Origin: an uncultured Clostridia bacterium
GTDB lineage: Bacteria; Bacillota; Clostridia; Christensenellales; UBA1242
Assembly: GCA_934757855.1 (NCBI GenBank)
Contig: CAKVLR010000002.1
Span: 124,001 to 188,000 of the forward strand
Length of the DNA stretch: 64,000 bases
Direction: 5' to 3'
Below, in pieces: positions 1-9,036 of this stretch. The stretch's first letter is position 1, and every line of letters begins with the position of its first letter. The notes beneath the pieces were generated by a model. It was given only the letters and a program-made list of their open reading frames with translations, had not been told where the DNA came from and searched no databases. The position numbers and the translations under genes were made by a program.

Positions 1-873
1 TTCTACGATATTTTGCAATAATTTTGCTTTGTTAACTTGATAAGGCAATTCAGTAATAACGATATTCTTCTTTTCGTTTTTTCCTTCTTCAATGTGATAT
101 TTTGCAATCATCATTATTTTGCCTTTACCAGTTTCGTATGCTTTTTGCAACTCATCGGTTGTCATCAACGCACCCGTAGGAAAGTCGGGACCTTTGATTA
201 TTTTCATCATTTGCTTTAAAGTAATCTTTGGGTTGTCGATATACGCAACAACGCCATCAATTACCTCTGCTAGGTTGTGTGGTGGTATGTTTGTTGCCAA
301 ACCAACTGCAATACCGCTCGCACCATTAACAAGCAAGTTTGGAAATCTACCTGGGAGCATATCTGGCTCTTTTAGAGAGTCATCAAAATTTAGGCTCCAA
401 TGCACTGTATCTTTGTCCAAATCGCGTAAAAGTTCGAGAGCGAGTGGTGCAAGTCTAGCCTCTGTATAACGCATCGCTGCTGCACTATCACCATCATTAC
501 TACCAAAGTTTCCGTGACCCTCTACCAAAATTTCGCGCATATTGTATGGTTGAGCCATACGCACCATTGCATCATACACGGAAGTATCACCATGAGGGTG
601 ATATTTACCTAAACATTCACCTACGATACGCGCAGATTTTTTGAAAGGCTTGTCTGGGTCAAGTCCCATATCTTTCATTGCATACAAAATTCTACGCTGA
701 ACAGGTTTTAAACCGTCCTCTACACGAGGCAACGCACGGTCAAGAATTACAAATTCACTATACGGCATCATACTATTGTGTAGTACCGCATCCATACCGC
801 ACTCAATAATTCCACCAGCAACTGCTTCATCAATAGCACCCGTGCTAGCCGTATTTTTTTCTTTTTCTTTCAT
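1..873 (-). CDS. gyrA: Type IIA topoisomerase subunit A (GyrA/ParC), 3' end beyond the left edge
   Basis: This is the N-terminal 291 codons of a DNA gyrase or topoisomerase IV A subunit, which cuts and rejoins DNA through an active-site tyrosine. The reading frame shows [31 protein letters not shown] (the quinolone-resistance region), GHGNFGS and [10 protein letters not shown] with the catalytic Tyr, then [14 protein letters not shown]. It starts at 873 with AGGAGT just upstream, 10 bp after the B-subunit stop, so the two subunits form one operon. Most motifs ([23 protein letters not shown]) look like GyrA, but KPVQRR and the stretch LRDLDKDTV are ParC-like. The pair is also not next to dnaA/dnaN/recF in this window, so topoisomerase IV cannot be excluded. 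The C-terminal part lies outside the window. Confidence 0.9.
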   Translation of the reverse strand, partial: MKEKEKNTASTGAIDEAVAGGIIECGMDAVLHNSMMPYSEFVILDRALPRVEDGLKPVQRRILYAMKDMGLDPDKPFKKSARIVGECLGKYHPHGDTSVYDAMVRMAQPYNMREILVEGHGNFGSNDGDSAAAMRYTEARLAPLALELLRDLDKDTVHWSLNFDDSLKEPDMLPGRFPNLLVNGASGIAVGLATNIPPHNLAEVIDGVVAYIDNPKITLKQMMKIIKGPDFPTGALMTTDELQKAYETGKGKIMMIAKYHIEEGKNEKKNIVITELPYQVNKAKLLQNIVE

Positions 874-883
874 TATTTTACTC

Positions 884-2842
884 CTAGTTTACTGGCTTAA
901 AATTATCTTCTTTGTTAAAGTTTGCGTGTTGTGTGATATATGCCTTGCGCGCTTCAATATTATCACCCATAAGTGTAGTAATCATTAATTCCGCATTTGC
1001 AATATCTTCCAAAGTTACACGCATTAGAGAACGAGTTTGCGGGTTCATCGTTGTGTCCCAAAGTTGTTCTGGGTTCATTTCACCCAAACCTTTGTATCGT
1101 TGCATAGTGTAACCCTTACCTATTCTCTCCACAGCCTCAGGTAATTCCGCATCAGAATACACATATTCCACATGGTCGCGCTTTGCAATTTTATATAAAG
1201 GTGGCAAACCGATATACACATGACCGTTCAGCACTAATTCTTTCATATACCTAAAAAAGAATGTAAGCAAAATTGCTCGTATGTGTGCACCATCTTGGTC
1301 GGCATCACTAAGAATGATAACTTTGTGATATTTTAGATTTGATAAATTAAAATCTTCGCCGATACCCGTACCTAATGCGCTAATTATAGTACGAATTTCC
1401 TCGTTTGCAAGTACTTGCGCTAAGCGTTTTTTCTCCGCGTTAAGTGGCTTACCTCTAAGTGGCAAAATCGCTTGAAAACTACGGTCGCGGGCTTGCTTTG
1501 CACTACCTCCCGCACTATCGCCCTCAACGATAAACAATTCGTTTATCTCGGCTTTTCTGCCCGTACAACTACTTAGTTTACCTACAAGATTGCTATTTTC
1601 AATACTGTTTTTCGCACGCGTAATTTCCTTTGCCTTTCTTGCAGCCTCGCGCACTTTGGCGGCAGATTTACCTTTGTTGATTGCAAGTTCTAGCACATTT
1701 TTGTGTGCGTTTTGGTCAAAATATTCCATTAGTTTTGTATAAGCAAGATTGTCAACCTCAGGCTTAATTTCAGTATTGCCTAGTTTAGTCTTGGTTTGCC
1801 CCTCAAACTGCACATTGCGCATTTTGACAGAAAGTACAATCGTTAAGCCCTCGCGGTAATCTTCACCGATTAGAGGTGGCTCTTTATCTTTGATGAGATT
1901 GTATCTTTTACCCAAATCATTAAATGCACGCGTAATGGCATTTTTTAGTCCGTTTTCGTGAGTACCACCCTCGCTAGTAGGAATATTGTTTACATAACTA
2001 AATGTATTTTCCGTGTAACTATTTGTGTACTGCATAGCACAAGCAATTTGACACAAATCACTCTTTGCCTCAAAATAAATAGGCTCTTGATGTTCGACCG
2101 TTTTATTTTCATTAAGGTATTTCACGAAATCGCGCAAGCCACCCTCGTAGTGGTACACTTGTGTAAGCGGTTCGCCATTAGTGAGTTTCCTTTCATCAAT
2201 CAAGATAATCTTGATACCTTTATTTAAGAAAGCAATTTCGCGCAAACGCTTTGATACAACTTCAAAGTCAAAATTGATATCTTCAAAAACTCTGTCATCT
2301 GGCAAAAATCTAACCAAAGTACCAGTCCTATCCGTTTTACCAACTTTTTTCAATGGGGCTACTGGAATACCACTCTTTATTTTAGAGCCACTGCCTGTAC
2401 TCTCAAATTGCATTTCATATTCATACCCTTCACGGAATACCGATACAGTTAGCCACCTAGAAAGCGCATTTGCAACAGATGCACCTACACCGTGCAAACC
2501 TCCCGAAAAGCCATAGTTATCATTATTAAATTTACCACCAGCGTGCAACTGTGTGAACACTACCTCAACACCGCTTACTTTCATTTGCGGGTGAATATCT
2601 ACTGGAATACCGCGCCCGTTGTCCTCTACTTGCGCGCTACCGTCCTCTTCTAAGGTCACCGTAATTGTATCGCCGTGTCCATTCGCCAACTCATCAACTG
2701 AGTTATCTACAATCTCCCACAAAAGGTGGTGCAAGCCCTTTGTGCCTGTCGTACCAATGTACATACCTGGCCTCATTCTTACCGCATCAAGCCCTTCTAG
2801 CACGACTATATCTTTTGATTCATAAGTTTTAGACAAAATCAT
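884..2842 (-). CDS. gyrB: Type IIA topoisomerase subunit B (GyrB/ParE)
   Basis: This is the ATPase subunit of DNA gyrase or topoisomerase IV (652 aa), partner of the A subunit directly downstream. The GHKL ATPase part shows [25 protein letters not shown] and [11 protein letters not shown]. The transducer has [12 protein letters not shown]. The TOPRIM part has [20 protein letters not shown] and the metal-binding [10 protein letters not shown], followed by [14 protein letters not shown]. The length (about 640-650) and the lack of the proteobacterial insert are normal for Firmicutes. I place the start at 2842, where AGGAGA precedes ATG; a further in-frame ATG upstream has no ribosome site. [16 protein letters not shown] resembles GyrB, but the gene could be the parE of a parE-parC pair. 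Confidence 0.93.
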   Translation of the reverse strand: MILSKTYESKDIVVLEGLDAVRMRPGMYIGTTGTKGLHHLLWEIVDNSVDELANGHGDTITVTLEEDGSAQVEDNGRGIPVDIHPQMKVSGVEVVFTQLHAGGKFNNDNYGFSGGLHGVGASVANALSRWLTVSVFREGYEYEMQFESTGSGSKIKSGIPVAPLKKVGKTDRTGTLVRFLPDDRVFEDINFDFEVVSKRLREIAFLNKGIKIILIDERKLTNGEPLTQVYHYEGGLRDFVKYLNENKTVEHQEPIYFEAKSDLCQIACAMQYTNSYTENTFSYVNNIPTSEGGTHENGLKNAITRAFNDLGKRYNLIKDKEPPLIGEDYREGLTIVLSVKMRNVQFEGQTKTKLGNTEIKPEVDNLAYTKLMEYFDQNAHKNVLELAINKGKSAAKVREAARKAKEITRAKNSIENSNLVGKLSSCTGRKAEINELFIVEGDSAGGSAKQARDRSFQAILPLRGKPLNAEKKRLAQVLANEEIRTIISALGTGIGEDFNLSNLKYHKVIILSDADQDGAHIRAILLTFFFRYMKELVLNGHVYIGLPPLYKIAKRDHVEYVYSDAELPEAVERIGKGYTMQRYKGLGEMNPEQLWDTTMNPQTRSLMRVTLEDIANAELMITTLMGDNIEARKAYITQHANFNKEDNFKPVN

Positions 2843-3111
2843 TCTCCTCTTGCGTTTATATTTAATATTGTAACACAAAACGAAAAAAATAAAAAATTAT
2901 TTTGCGCATAATTTTGCAAATTTTTTAATTTTTTTGCATATTTTGGCTTGTTTTGAGCCCTTTTTGGGAGAAACGCAAATAAAATATGCAAATTTTTAGA
3001 AATTTTGTTTTAGATTGTCTATGGCAAAAATCTTAATTTTTTAGACAAATTTTTGCAGATTTTCCTAATATTTTTGAGAAGATTACATATAATACACGCA
3101 AGGAGAATTTT

Positions 3112-4164
3112 ATGAAAACTATTGTGTTGACTGGCGGTGGCACTATGGGACATATCACCCCAAATCTAGCGCTTTTGCCTAAACTAAAAAATCATTTTGA
3201 GCGTATTATATATATAGGAAGTGAAAACGGAATTGAACGCGAAGTATTAGCAAATTACCCCGAAGTTACCTATTACCCTATCACCACCGTAAAACTTGTG
3301 CGTAGCCTCAGTCCTAAAAATTTTCTCATTCCTTTCAAACTTGCAAAGGGCAAACGCGAAGCAAAAAAAATATTAGCCGAAATTCAACCTGATGTGATTT
3401 TTTCAAAGGGTGGCTTCGTGTCCGTACCTGTCGCCCTTGCTGGCGCAAAATTAGATATACCATTGATTTTGCACGAAAGCGATTTTTCGCTAGGGCTAGC
3501 AAACAAAATCACAAAACGCAAGGCAAAAGTTGTGCTAACTACATTTAAAGATACGGCTGAAAAAATAAATAATGGGCTTTTTGTAGGCCCTCCCCTTGCC
3601 AAAACAGAAATTACACAAGCAGAAAAAACACGCATAAAAAATATGTACAATCTTAATTCAAGCAAGCCTATTTGTTTAATCGTTGGTGGCAGTTTGGGTG
3701 CAAGTAGCATAAATAAAACCGTGATTGAAGCGCTAGATGCATTGCTCAAAAATTATCAAATTTTACACATTACTGGTAAAAACAAATCTACCGAAATTAA
3801 GCGCGCAGGTTACACACAAATTGAATTTAGCAATATGATGCCAGCAATAATGGAAATCAGCGATATTGCAATCACGCGCGGTGGCTCAAATATTATTTTT
3901 GAACTACTTTCGCACAATGTACCTATGCTGATTATCCCTCTACAAAAAGGCAGTCGGGGTGACCAAATTCTAAACGCAAACTACTTTGAAAAAAAAGGTT
4001 ACGCTCTCACACTTTCCGAAGATAATCTCAACGCTCAAAATTTGATTAATAGCATCAAGCAACTGCAAACGCGTGCAAATTTAATGCGCGCAAATTCAAA
4101 ATATGCCCTACCAAAAGACAGTTTAGATAAAATTTACAGCACTATCTTAAAATATAGCAAATAG
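3112..4164 (+). CDS. murG: UDP-GlcNAc:undecaprenyl-PP-MurNAc-pentapeptide GlcNAc transferase MurG
   Basis: MurG transfers GlcNAc from UDP-GlcNAc to lipid I, making lipid II on the inner face of the membrane; this is the last intracellular step of peptidoglycan precursor synthesis. At 350 aa it has the family length. The glycine loop GGTMGH is at residues 9-14, FSKGGFVSVPVALAG lies near 102-116, and the GGSLGASSIN loop near 192. The UDP-GlcNAc motif near 258 reads ITRGGSNIIFEL, a slight departure from the usual SRAGA. AAGGAG lies 8 bases before the ATG. Elsewhere murG usually sits in the dcw cluster; here it stands alone, divergent from the topoisomerase operon, with a TATAAT at 3088-3093 but no clear -35. 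Confidence 0.92.
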   Translation: MKTIVLTGGGTMGHITPNLALLPKLKNHFERIIYIGSENGIEREVLANYPEVTYYPITTVKLVRSLSPKNFLIPFKLAKGKREAKKILAEIQPDVIFSKGGFVSVPVALAGAKLDIPLILHESDFSLGLANKITKRKAKVVLTTFKDTAEKINNGLFVGPPLAKTEITQAEKTRIKNMYNLNSSKPICLIVGGSLGASSINKTVIEALDALLKNYQILHITGKNKSTEIKRAGYTQIEFSNMMPAIMEISDIAITRGGSNIIFELLSHNVPMLIIPLQKGSRGDQILNANYFEKKGYALTLSEDNLNAQNLINSIKQLQTRANLMRANSKYALPKDSLDKIYSTILKYSK

Positions 4165-4200
4165 CCTTTTTTAGCCACAAACTATGCGCAAAACTACTTG

Positions 4201-4220
4201 CATACCACATTGCATAGTAC
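4201..4220. repeat. GCATAGTAC 12-bp tandem repeat, locus A (one degenerate plus one full unit)
   Basis: Two copies of the 12-bp unit lie 36 bp after murG. The first (from 4200) is degenerate, GCATACCAC, and the second (4212-4220) is the full GCATAGTAC, exactly 12 bp later. The same unit with the same period recurs near 11470, 14376, 33435 and 36207. At this site the copies do not form an obvious hairpin. Confidence 0.6.
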
Positions 4221-4261
4221 CTAAAATTTAATTTTAGTTGGGCAATCTAACTAATTTTACC

Positions 4262-4295
4262 AAACAAAAAAAAGTTGCTTTTAATTAGCAACTTT
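4262..4295 (-). terminator. Rho-independent terminator of the dCMP deaminase gene
   Basis: An 8-bp perfect stem AAAGTTGC/GCAACTTT (4271-4278 with 4288-4295) is followed, on the minus strand, by a run of T. It overlaps the deaminase stop codon at 4294-4296. On the plus strand there is no good T-run, so it serves the minus-strand gene. Confidence 0.8.
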
Positions 4296-4779
4296 ATATT
4301 TTAAGTAAAATTTCTTTGTCTGTTTTAAATTGAGTATATGTTACCCCGCAAATATCCAGCATTTTCTTTGATGCAATCACGGACTCGGTGTGCGCATATT
4401 TATCACAAAGGTAAACGATATGCTTTATGCCAGACTGAATAATCAATTTTGTACACTCGTTGCACGGGAACAAATCGACATAAATTGTCGCACCTTGCAA
4501 CTCTTTTCTATTGCCTCGATAGTTTAAAATCGCATTCATTTCCGCGTGGCACACATAAAAATATTTGGTTTCAAGTGCATCGCCCTCGCGTTTCCAAGGA
4601 AAATCTTTATCGTTAAACCCGTTTGGCGCGCCATTGTAACCGATAGACAAAATTCGCTTATCATCAGCCACAATACAAGCCCCCACTTGCGTAGAAGGGT
4701 CTTTGCTTCGTTTTGCAGAGAGTTTGGCAACCGCCATAAAGTACTCGTCCCAACTCAAATAATCTTTTCTTTGTTCCAT
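4294..4779 (-). CDS. Deoxycytidylate (dCMP) deaminase, ComEB family
   Basis: This zinc enzyme probably deaminates dCMP to dUMP, feeding thymidylate synthesis. The 161-aa protein has the cytidine/deoxycytidylate deaminase signature: His78-Ala-Glu80 (zinc ligand plus proton shuttle) and PCNEC with Cys106 and Cys109. The N-terminal DPSTQVGACIV and SIGYNGAP are typical of dCMP deaminases. I chose the ATG at 4779; the longer frame would start with TTG and add 8 residues. Neither has a clear Shine-Dalgarno site. The gene is convergent with murG and has its own terminator. Confidence 0.88.
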   Translation of the reverse strand: MEQRKDYLSWDEYFMAVAKLSAKRSKDPSTQVGACIVADDKRILSIGYNGAPNGFNDKDFPWKREGDALETKYFYVCHAEMNAILNYRGNRKELQGATIYVDLFPCNECTKLIIQSGIKHIVYLCDKYAHTESVIASKKMLDICGVTYTQFKTDKEILLKI

Positions 4780-4970
4780 ATTATTATGATAGCAAATTCG
4801 CAAACAAAAGTCAAATAAATTAGCGCAATATACTCTCTTAATCTTGCAAGTTACCCACCACTTTCATTTCCCTACTCCACCTATTGAGTGATATAAAAAA
4901 TGTTTTTTAATTTAATAAATTTATGTATAATTATAAATTAAAAATTTTTTATAATTTTTCGAACATTTGT

Positions 4971-4999
4971 TTGACAAATATATTTTTATATGCTAAAAT
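4971..4999 (+). promoter_or_regulatory. SigA-type promoter of the HTH regulator
   Basis: A perfect TTGACA (4971-4976) is separated by 17 bp from TAAAAT (4994-4999). A TG one base upstream of the -10 makes it an extended -10 promoter. The start codon is 30 bases downstream. Confidence 0.8.
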
Positions 5000-5028
5000 A
5001 AGTACACAAAAATAAAGAGGTAACAAGA

Positions 5029-5361
5029 ATGCAACTATATATAATGATGGCAATTTTATTGAAACTAATTCAAAATGAAAAGGTAACCGCTCCCCAACTT
5101 GCGCAAGATTTTGAGGTAAGCACGCGCTCAGTTTACCGTTATATTGATAGTTTAAGTGCGTGCGGAGTGCCAGTTTGCACAATGGCAGGTAGAAATGGTG
5201 GTATTGCTCTTTCCTCTCAATTTAATTTAAGCAATATGTTTTTTACGCAAAATGAACTAGAAACCCTTAAACAATTAATTACACCTAACAGTCCTGAAAA
5301 TTTAGCCATTTTGCAAAAATTAAATTACATTATTACGCATAATTATACACAAAATGTATAA
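5029..5361 (+). CDS. HTH-only regulator resembling the N-terminus of WYL/YafY-type proteins
   Basis: This 110-aa protein has a winged-helix DNA-binding domain of the DeoR/HTH_11 kind (roughly residues 5-60, TAPQLAQDFEVSTRSVYRYI followed by SACGVPV and GRNGGIAL). Full-size relatives are about 300 aa and carry a WYL ligand-binding domain. Here the protein ends soon after the linker, so it is either a natural small regulator or a truncated one. No WYL remnant is visible in the 3 bp before the convergent ddl stop. It has a strong promoter and AGAGG before the ATG, so it is probably expressed. Its target and ligand are unknown. Confidence 0.7.
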   Translation: MQLYIMMAILLKLIQNEKVTAPQLAQDFEVSTRSVYRYIDSLSACGVPVCTMAGRNGGIALSSQFNLSNMFFTQNELETLKQLITPNSPENLAILQKLNYIITHNYTQNV

Positions 5362-5364
5362 ATA

Positions 5365-6456
5365 TTATTTTTCAATTATTTTGTCTATTTTTGATAAATC
5401 TTTCAAGACATTTGAGTTGTATTCGTAATTTAAGGTTTGTTTTTCCAAAAATTGATTAATAGCATTTTCAATATTTAATGATAACAATTTTGAAAAACTA
5501 ATCCCCTCACTCCGCCACAAATAAAAGGCAAAACTACCTGGTATCGTGTTAATTTCATTGAGATAAATTTGTTCGTTTGCTAAAAAGAAATCCATTCGCA
5601 CAACGCCTTGCAAATCCAGTGTTTGATATGCTAGCGTTGCTAGATATTTAATTTTTTCTGCAAGTTTAGGCTCTAAGTCTGCTGGGACTTTGCGAGTTAA
5701 ATCTTTTTGATACTTTTCCTCAAAACCATAAAATTTAGGGCAAAATACTTCTTCAATGGCAGAAACTTTTATTTCTTTGCCCATACGGAAAAGTGAAATA
5801 TTTAATTCTCTAAACTCACTCAAACATTCCTCAACTATGACCTTATTATCAAAATTTTGCGCATACTTAATCGCTGAATTTAGGTCTTTTTTGCTTTTTG
5901 CTAGTGTAATACCTATACTACTTCCACCTCGCGCAGGCTTCACAATTAATGGAAAATCAAGTTCATTTTTTGCAATTTCGGTCTTTAAATTATTCAAATC
6001 CGTCCCGTAAGCAAATTTTGGCGTATCCACACCTATACTTTCCAAAATCAACTTGGTAACCACTTTATCCATACATACACTACTCCCCATCACACCAGCG
6101 CTTGTAGTAGGAATATCACTAAGGTTAAATACAGCCTCTACCGCCCCGCCTTCGTATATGCCACCGTGCAACGCAAGTACCGCGCAATCAATCTTTGTTT
6201 TATGTATAGAAAAAGCAGTTTTTACGCACAGTTCTGGGCTATTCGGCAACAAAAAACATTTTTTTGCCTTGAAACCAGCCGTAAAACTTTCTGCATTTTT
6301 TAGGCTTTCACCTGTCCACCACTCACCTTTTTTATCAATAAAAATAGGCAAAATGTTGTACTTTGCGCTTAAATTTTTGATTACCCCCAGCCCCGTAATT
6401 ATGGATATATCGTGTTCCACCGTTTTACCACCAAACACTACCGCTATATTTTGCAT
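5365..6456 (-). CDS. ddl: D-alanine--D-alanine ligase
   Basis: Ddl joins two D-alanines with ATP to make the dipeptide that MurF adds to the peptidoglycan precursor. The 363-aa ATP-grasp protein begins VVFGGKTVEHDIS with the conserved Glu15, shows ALHGG near residue 98, the ATP-binding VKPARGGSSIG near 172-182, and the C-terminal metal-binding stretch RMDFFLANEQIYLNEINTIPGS. I chose ATG 6456 because GAGG lies 5 bases upstream; a GTG two codons earlier overlaps that site. The next gene upstream on this strand is murF, which uses the product, but a terminator separates them. D-lactate specificity was considered; nothing around it suggests a vancomycin-resistance cluster. Confidence 0.92.
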   Translation of the reverse strand: MQNIAVVFGGKTVEHDISIITGLGVIKNLSAKYNILPIFIDKKGEWWTGESLKNAESFTAGFKAKKCFLLPNSPELCVKTAFSIHKTKIDCAVLALHGGIYEGGAVEAVFNLSDIPTTSAGVMGSSVCMDKVVTKLILESIGVDTPKFAYGTDLNNLKTEIAKNELDFPLIVKPARGGSSIGITLAKSKKDLNSAIKYAQNFDNKVIVEECLSEFRELNISLFRMGKEIKVSAIEEVFCPKFYGFEEKYQKDLTRKVPADLEPKLAEKIKYLATLAYQTLDLQGVVRMDFFLANEQIYLNEINTIPGSFAFYLWRSEGISFSKLLSLNIENAINQFLEKQTLNYEYNSNVLKDLSKIDKIIEK

Positions 6457-6550
6457 ATACACCTCAATTAATAATTTTTAAAGTATATATGAAATTCCCC
6501 CTCAACTTGTGCAAATTTTATACACTATTATAATGACAATTTTCAAAAAT

Positions 6551-6578
6551 AAAAAACACATAATATTAATGTGCTTTT
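6551..6578 (-). terminator. Terminator of the murF operon
   Basis: On the minus strand AAAAGCACAT pairs with ATGTGTTTTT across a 7-base AT loop (6552-6561 with 6569-6578), followed by T-rich sequence. The single mismatch on the plus strand becomes a G-U pair on the minus strand, which supports the minus direction. Confidence 0.75.
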
Positions 6579-6606
6579 TAAATTTGAATACACTTTCTAT
6601 AATCAA

Positions 6607-8256
6607 TTATATATAATTATCGGGCAAATCGTTTTCCCATAAAATTACATCTTTTGGCATCAAAATATCTTTCATTATATTTTGAGTAGCGAGCATTGTT
6701 TCAGCCTCGTAAATTTTGGTTTCATCAAATCCATTATCAAGCAAACCCTGCCTAATAGACAAATAGTGCGTCTTATTCACAATAATCACAATATCAGCGA
6801 CTTTGCTAATCCGCACGCCGAAATTATAGTTTTCCAATCTTTCCATAGTCCCTAGTTCCACAAGCCCTGGTGTAATCACAATTTTTCGTCTATCGGTAAA
6901 CATTGACAAAACTTCTAGCGCCCTTTGGCTTCCTTCGATACTTGCGTTGTATGTGTCGTCCAAAATAACGACATCGTTTTCTGCATTTATCAACTGCAAG
7001 CGGTGTTCCACTGGCATAACTTTTGCAATTCCTGATTTAATTTGCTCCAAACTTAGATTTAATTCGTGCGCCATAGCAACGCATAACAATAAGTTGCTGA
7101 TATTATGCAAGCCTAAAAGTTTGGTACTGCACTCAATTTTTTCATCTCCCAAATGCAGGGTAAAACTCGTTCCGCTAGCGTTTGTAATTATATTTGTTGC
7201 ATAGATATTTGCTTTTCCACTCTTTATTTTTTCATCATCGATTGATACAAAAGATTTTTTGCACTTAGACACAAGCGCGATTTCTTTTACAGGTTCGCTA
7301 TCAATGTTAAACACGCAAAAGCCTCTTTCACCCAAGTATTCAGGCAGTTCAGCCTTAGTCTTTTTGACATTTTCCAGCGACTTGAAAGTTGCTATATGTT
7401 GCGCGCCGATTGAGGTAACGATACCATAATTTGGTTGCACCATTTCGCACAATTCTTTTATATCGCCTTGTTGCCTTGCGCCCATTTCAGCAATCAACAC
7501 TTGATGCCCCATCGAAAGTTCTTGCAAAACAGTCTTTGTAATCCCCATAGGAGTATTAAAGTTGAATGGCGTTGCGCAAACACTGTATTTTTCACTAAGA
7601 ATAGTCGCTAAAAAGTTTTTTGTACTTGTTTTTCCAAAACTGCCTGTTATGCCTATACGAATGAGATTTGGAAATTGCGCGAGTTTTTTGTTTGATTTTT
7701 TAATATAATTTTTATTGATTGAATTTTCAATAGGCTTCATCAACCAGTGAACAAACGGCACTAAAATCGGCAAAATCAATGGAGAAAGCGCGACCGCACC
7801 AAACCTAAATATTGACAAAAACATACTAGACAACACAATCAGCCCAAACGAAATTATCGCACTAAACACAAACAAAAGTATCACCGCTCTATTCATTCGG
7901 TTCGTCATTTTGAGCGGAGTTTTTTTGGGTGCCGTATATACATTAATTATATAGATATAACTAAAAAGCAAATAAAATATCAACCCCAAATAACTAAGGT
8001 AGTCGTTGTAGCCGTCAAAAATTACATTTGACACAATCAAGCACGCCGAGGACAGCACAGCCACAAGCGCAAGCCTACCTACATACGCCCCGCCCGAATT
8101 TTTCAACCAGTCAAAATACCCACGCGAATGATAACCAGACAGTTGAATAACTTGCAAAAATTTGTACCCTTCAAAACAAAGCACAAACGCGTTTACAATC
8201 GCAATGGCTAGCGCAATATAGAAATGCCCGTTTGAAAAATCGTAAAATTCAATCAT
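6607..8256 (-). CDS. murF: MurF-type UDP-MurNAc-tripeptide D-Ala-D-Ala ligase with an N-terminal membrane domain
   Basis: MurF adds D-Ala-D-Ala to the UDP-MurNAc tripeptide. The ligase part starts near residue 195: P-loop GITGSFGKTST (202-212, Lys209), AEMGARQQGDI, TSIGAQHIATF, and DDTYNAS. What is unusual is the first ~180 residues, with about five hydrophobic segments (roughly 11-35, 60-80, 88-108, 124-148, 152-172), so the ligase domain would be held at the membrane. Ordinary MurF is cytosolic and about 450 aa; this protein has 549. The start overlaps the stop of the alpha/beta hydrolase gene by 4 bp (ATGA), so the two are translationally coupled. A different amide ligase of the Mur family cannot be fully excluded. 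Confidence 0.85.
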   Translation of the reverse strand: MIEFYDFSNGHFYIALAIAIVNAFVLCFEGYKFLQVIQLSGYHSRGYFDWLKNSGGAYVGRLALVAVLSSACLIVSNVIFDGYNDYLSYLGLIFYLLFSYIYIINVYTAPKKTPLKMTNRMNRAVILLFVFSAIISFGLIVLSSMFLSIFRFGAVALSPLILPILVPFVHWLMKPIENSINKNYIKKSNKKLAQFPNLIRIGITGSFGKTSTKNFLATILSEKYSVCATPFNFNTPMGITKTVLQELSMGHQVLIAEMGARQQGDIKELCEMVQPNYGIVTSIGAQHIATFKSLENVKKTKAELPEYLGERGFCVFNIDSEPVKEIALVSKCKKSFVSIDDEKIKSGKANIYATNIITNASGTSFTLHLGDEKIECSTKLLGLHNISNLLLCVAMAHELNLSLEQIKSGIAKVMPVEHRLQLINAENDVVILDDTYNASIEGSQRALEVLSMFTDRRKIVITPGLVELGTMERLENYNFGVRISKVADIVIIVNKTHYLSIRQGLLDNGFDETKIYEAETMLATQNIMKDILMPKDVILWENDLPDNYI

Positions 8257-8990
8257 AAATTCTCCTCTAACACGAAGCGGTAAAATGCGTGCAAAAATTT
8301 TTTAGGAACATCTAAAAAACTAAAATGTCCACCATTTACCACCATTAGTTTACTATTTTTTATGCAATGATTCAAGCGTTTTGCCATATAAATAGGCGTA
8401 TCTTTGTCTTTTTTACCCCAAAAAATCAAGGTTGGCGTATTAATTCGCTTTGCAAACGGTACTAAATCTAGGTTAACCACACACACGAATACCTTTTTCA
8501 TTTCATTTGGCAATGCCCGAAAATCAGCAGAACCAAACTTATCTAGCGCGCTTTTGTCTTTTTTGCCAACTTCGACTTGATGCTTTAACTTTTTGTATTT
8601 TTTAATTTGAAGCGCTTTTCGCAAATTAAATCTAGGTAACATACCCGCACTATCTACAAGCACCAGTTTTGATACAAGTTGTGGATATTTGGCAGACAAC
8701 AATATCGCTACTCGCCCACCAAAACTATGCCCAACAATTACGCAAGGACTTTTAATTATTTCTAAACAAAATTTTGCAATAGCCACCGTATAATCAAATA
8801 AATTCGCATCAATACTAGGCTTTTCACTTTTGCCAAACCCCCAAAAATCAACAGCATAAACGGTAAAATTATCAGCCAAATCTTGTGTTATATTATGGAA
8901 AATTTGGCTACTTGCACCCCACCCGTGCAAGAGCAAAATAGGCGCACCCGTTCCACTTTTTTGGTAGTACATATCTAAAAATTTAGGCAT
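8253..8990 (-). CDS. Alpha/beta hydrolase
   Basis: A 245-aa alpha/beta hydrolase of unknown substrate. The oxyanion-hole motif HGWG is at residues 22-25, the nucleophile elbow GHSFGG places Ser at 89, an Asp lies in FWGKKDKDTP, and the catalytic His is in NGGHFSFLD near the C-terminus, so the triad is complete. There is no signal peptide, so it is probably cytosolic. It overlaps the membrane-anchored murF by 4 bp and lies 46 bp after tsaB-rimI. The tight coupling to murF hints at a cell-wall-related substrate, but that is only inferred from position. Confidence 0.85.
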   Translation of the reverse strand: MPKFLDMYYQKSGTGAPILLLHGWGASSQIFHNITQDLADNFTVYAVDFWGFGKSEKPSIDANLFDYTVAIAKFCLEIIKSPCVIVGHSFGGRVAILLSAKYPQLVSKLVLVDSAGMLPRFNLRKALQIKKYKKLKHQVEVGKKDKSALDKFGSADFRALPNEMKKVFVCVVNLDLVPFAKRINTPTLIFWGKKDKDTPIYMAKRLNHCIKNSKLMVVNGGHFSFLDVPKKFLHAFYRFVLEENL

Positions 8991-9036
8991 ATATTCCCTC
9001 TTTTACAGTAAATATATGCCCAAAATTATATTTTTG

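Noticed and set aside
5028..5182. Minus-strand frame opposite the HTH gene
   Set aside because: It overlaps the strong plus-strand promoter and gene, with no start signal of its own.
5365..8256. Vancomycin-resistance-like cluster of ddl and murF
   Set aside because: No VanH, VanX, VanR or VanS homologue is near, a terminator separates the genes, and Ddl looks like a normal D-Ala-D-Ala ligase.
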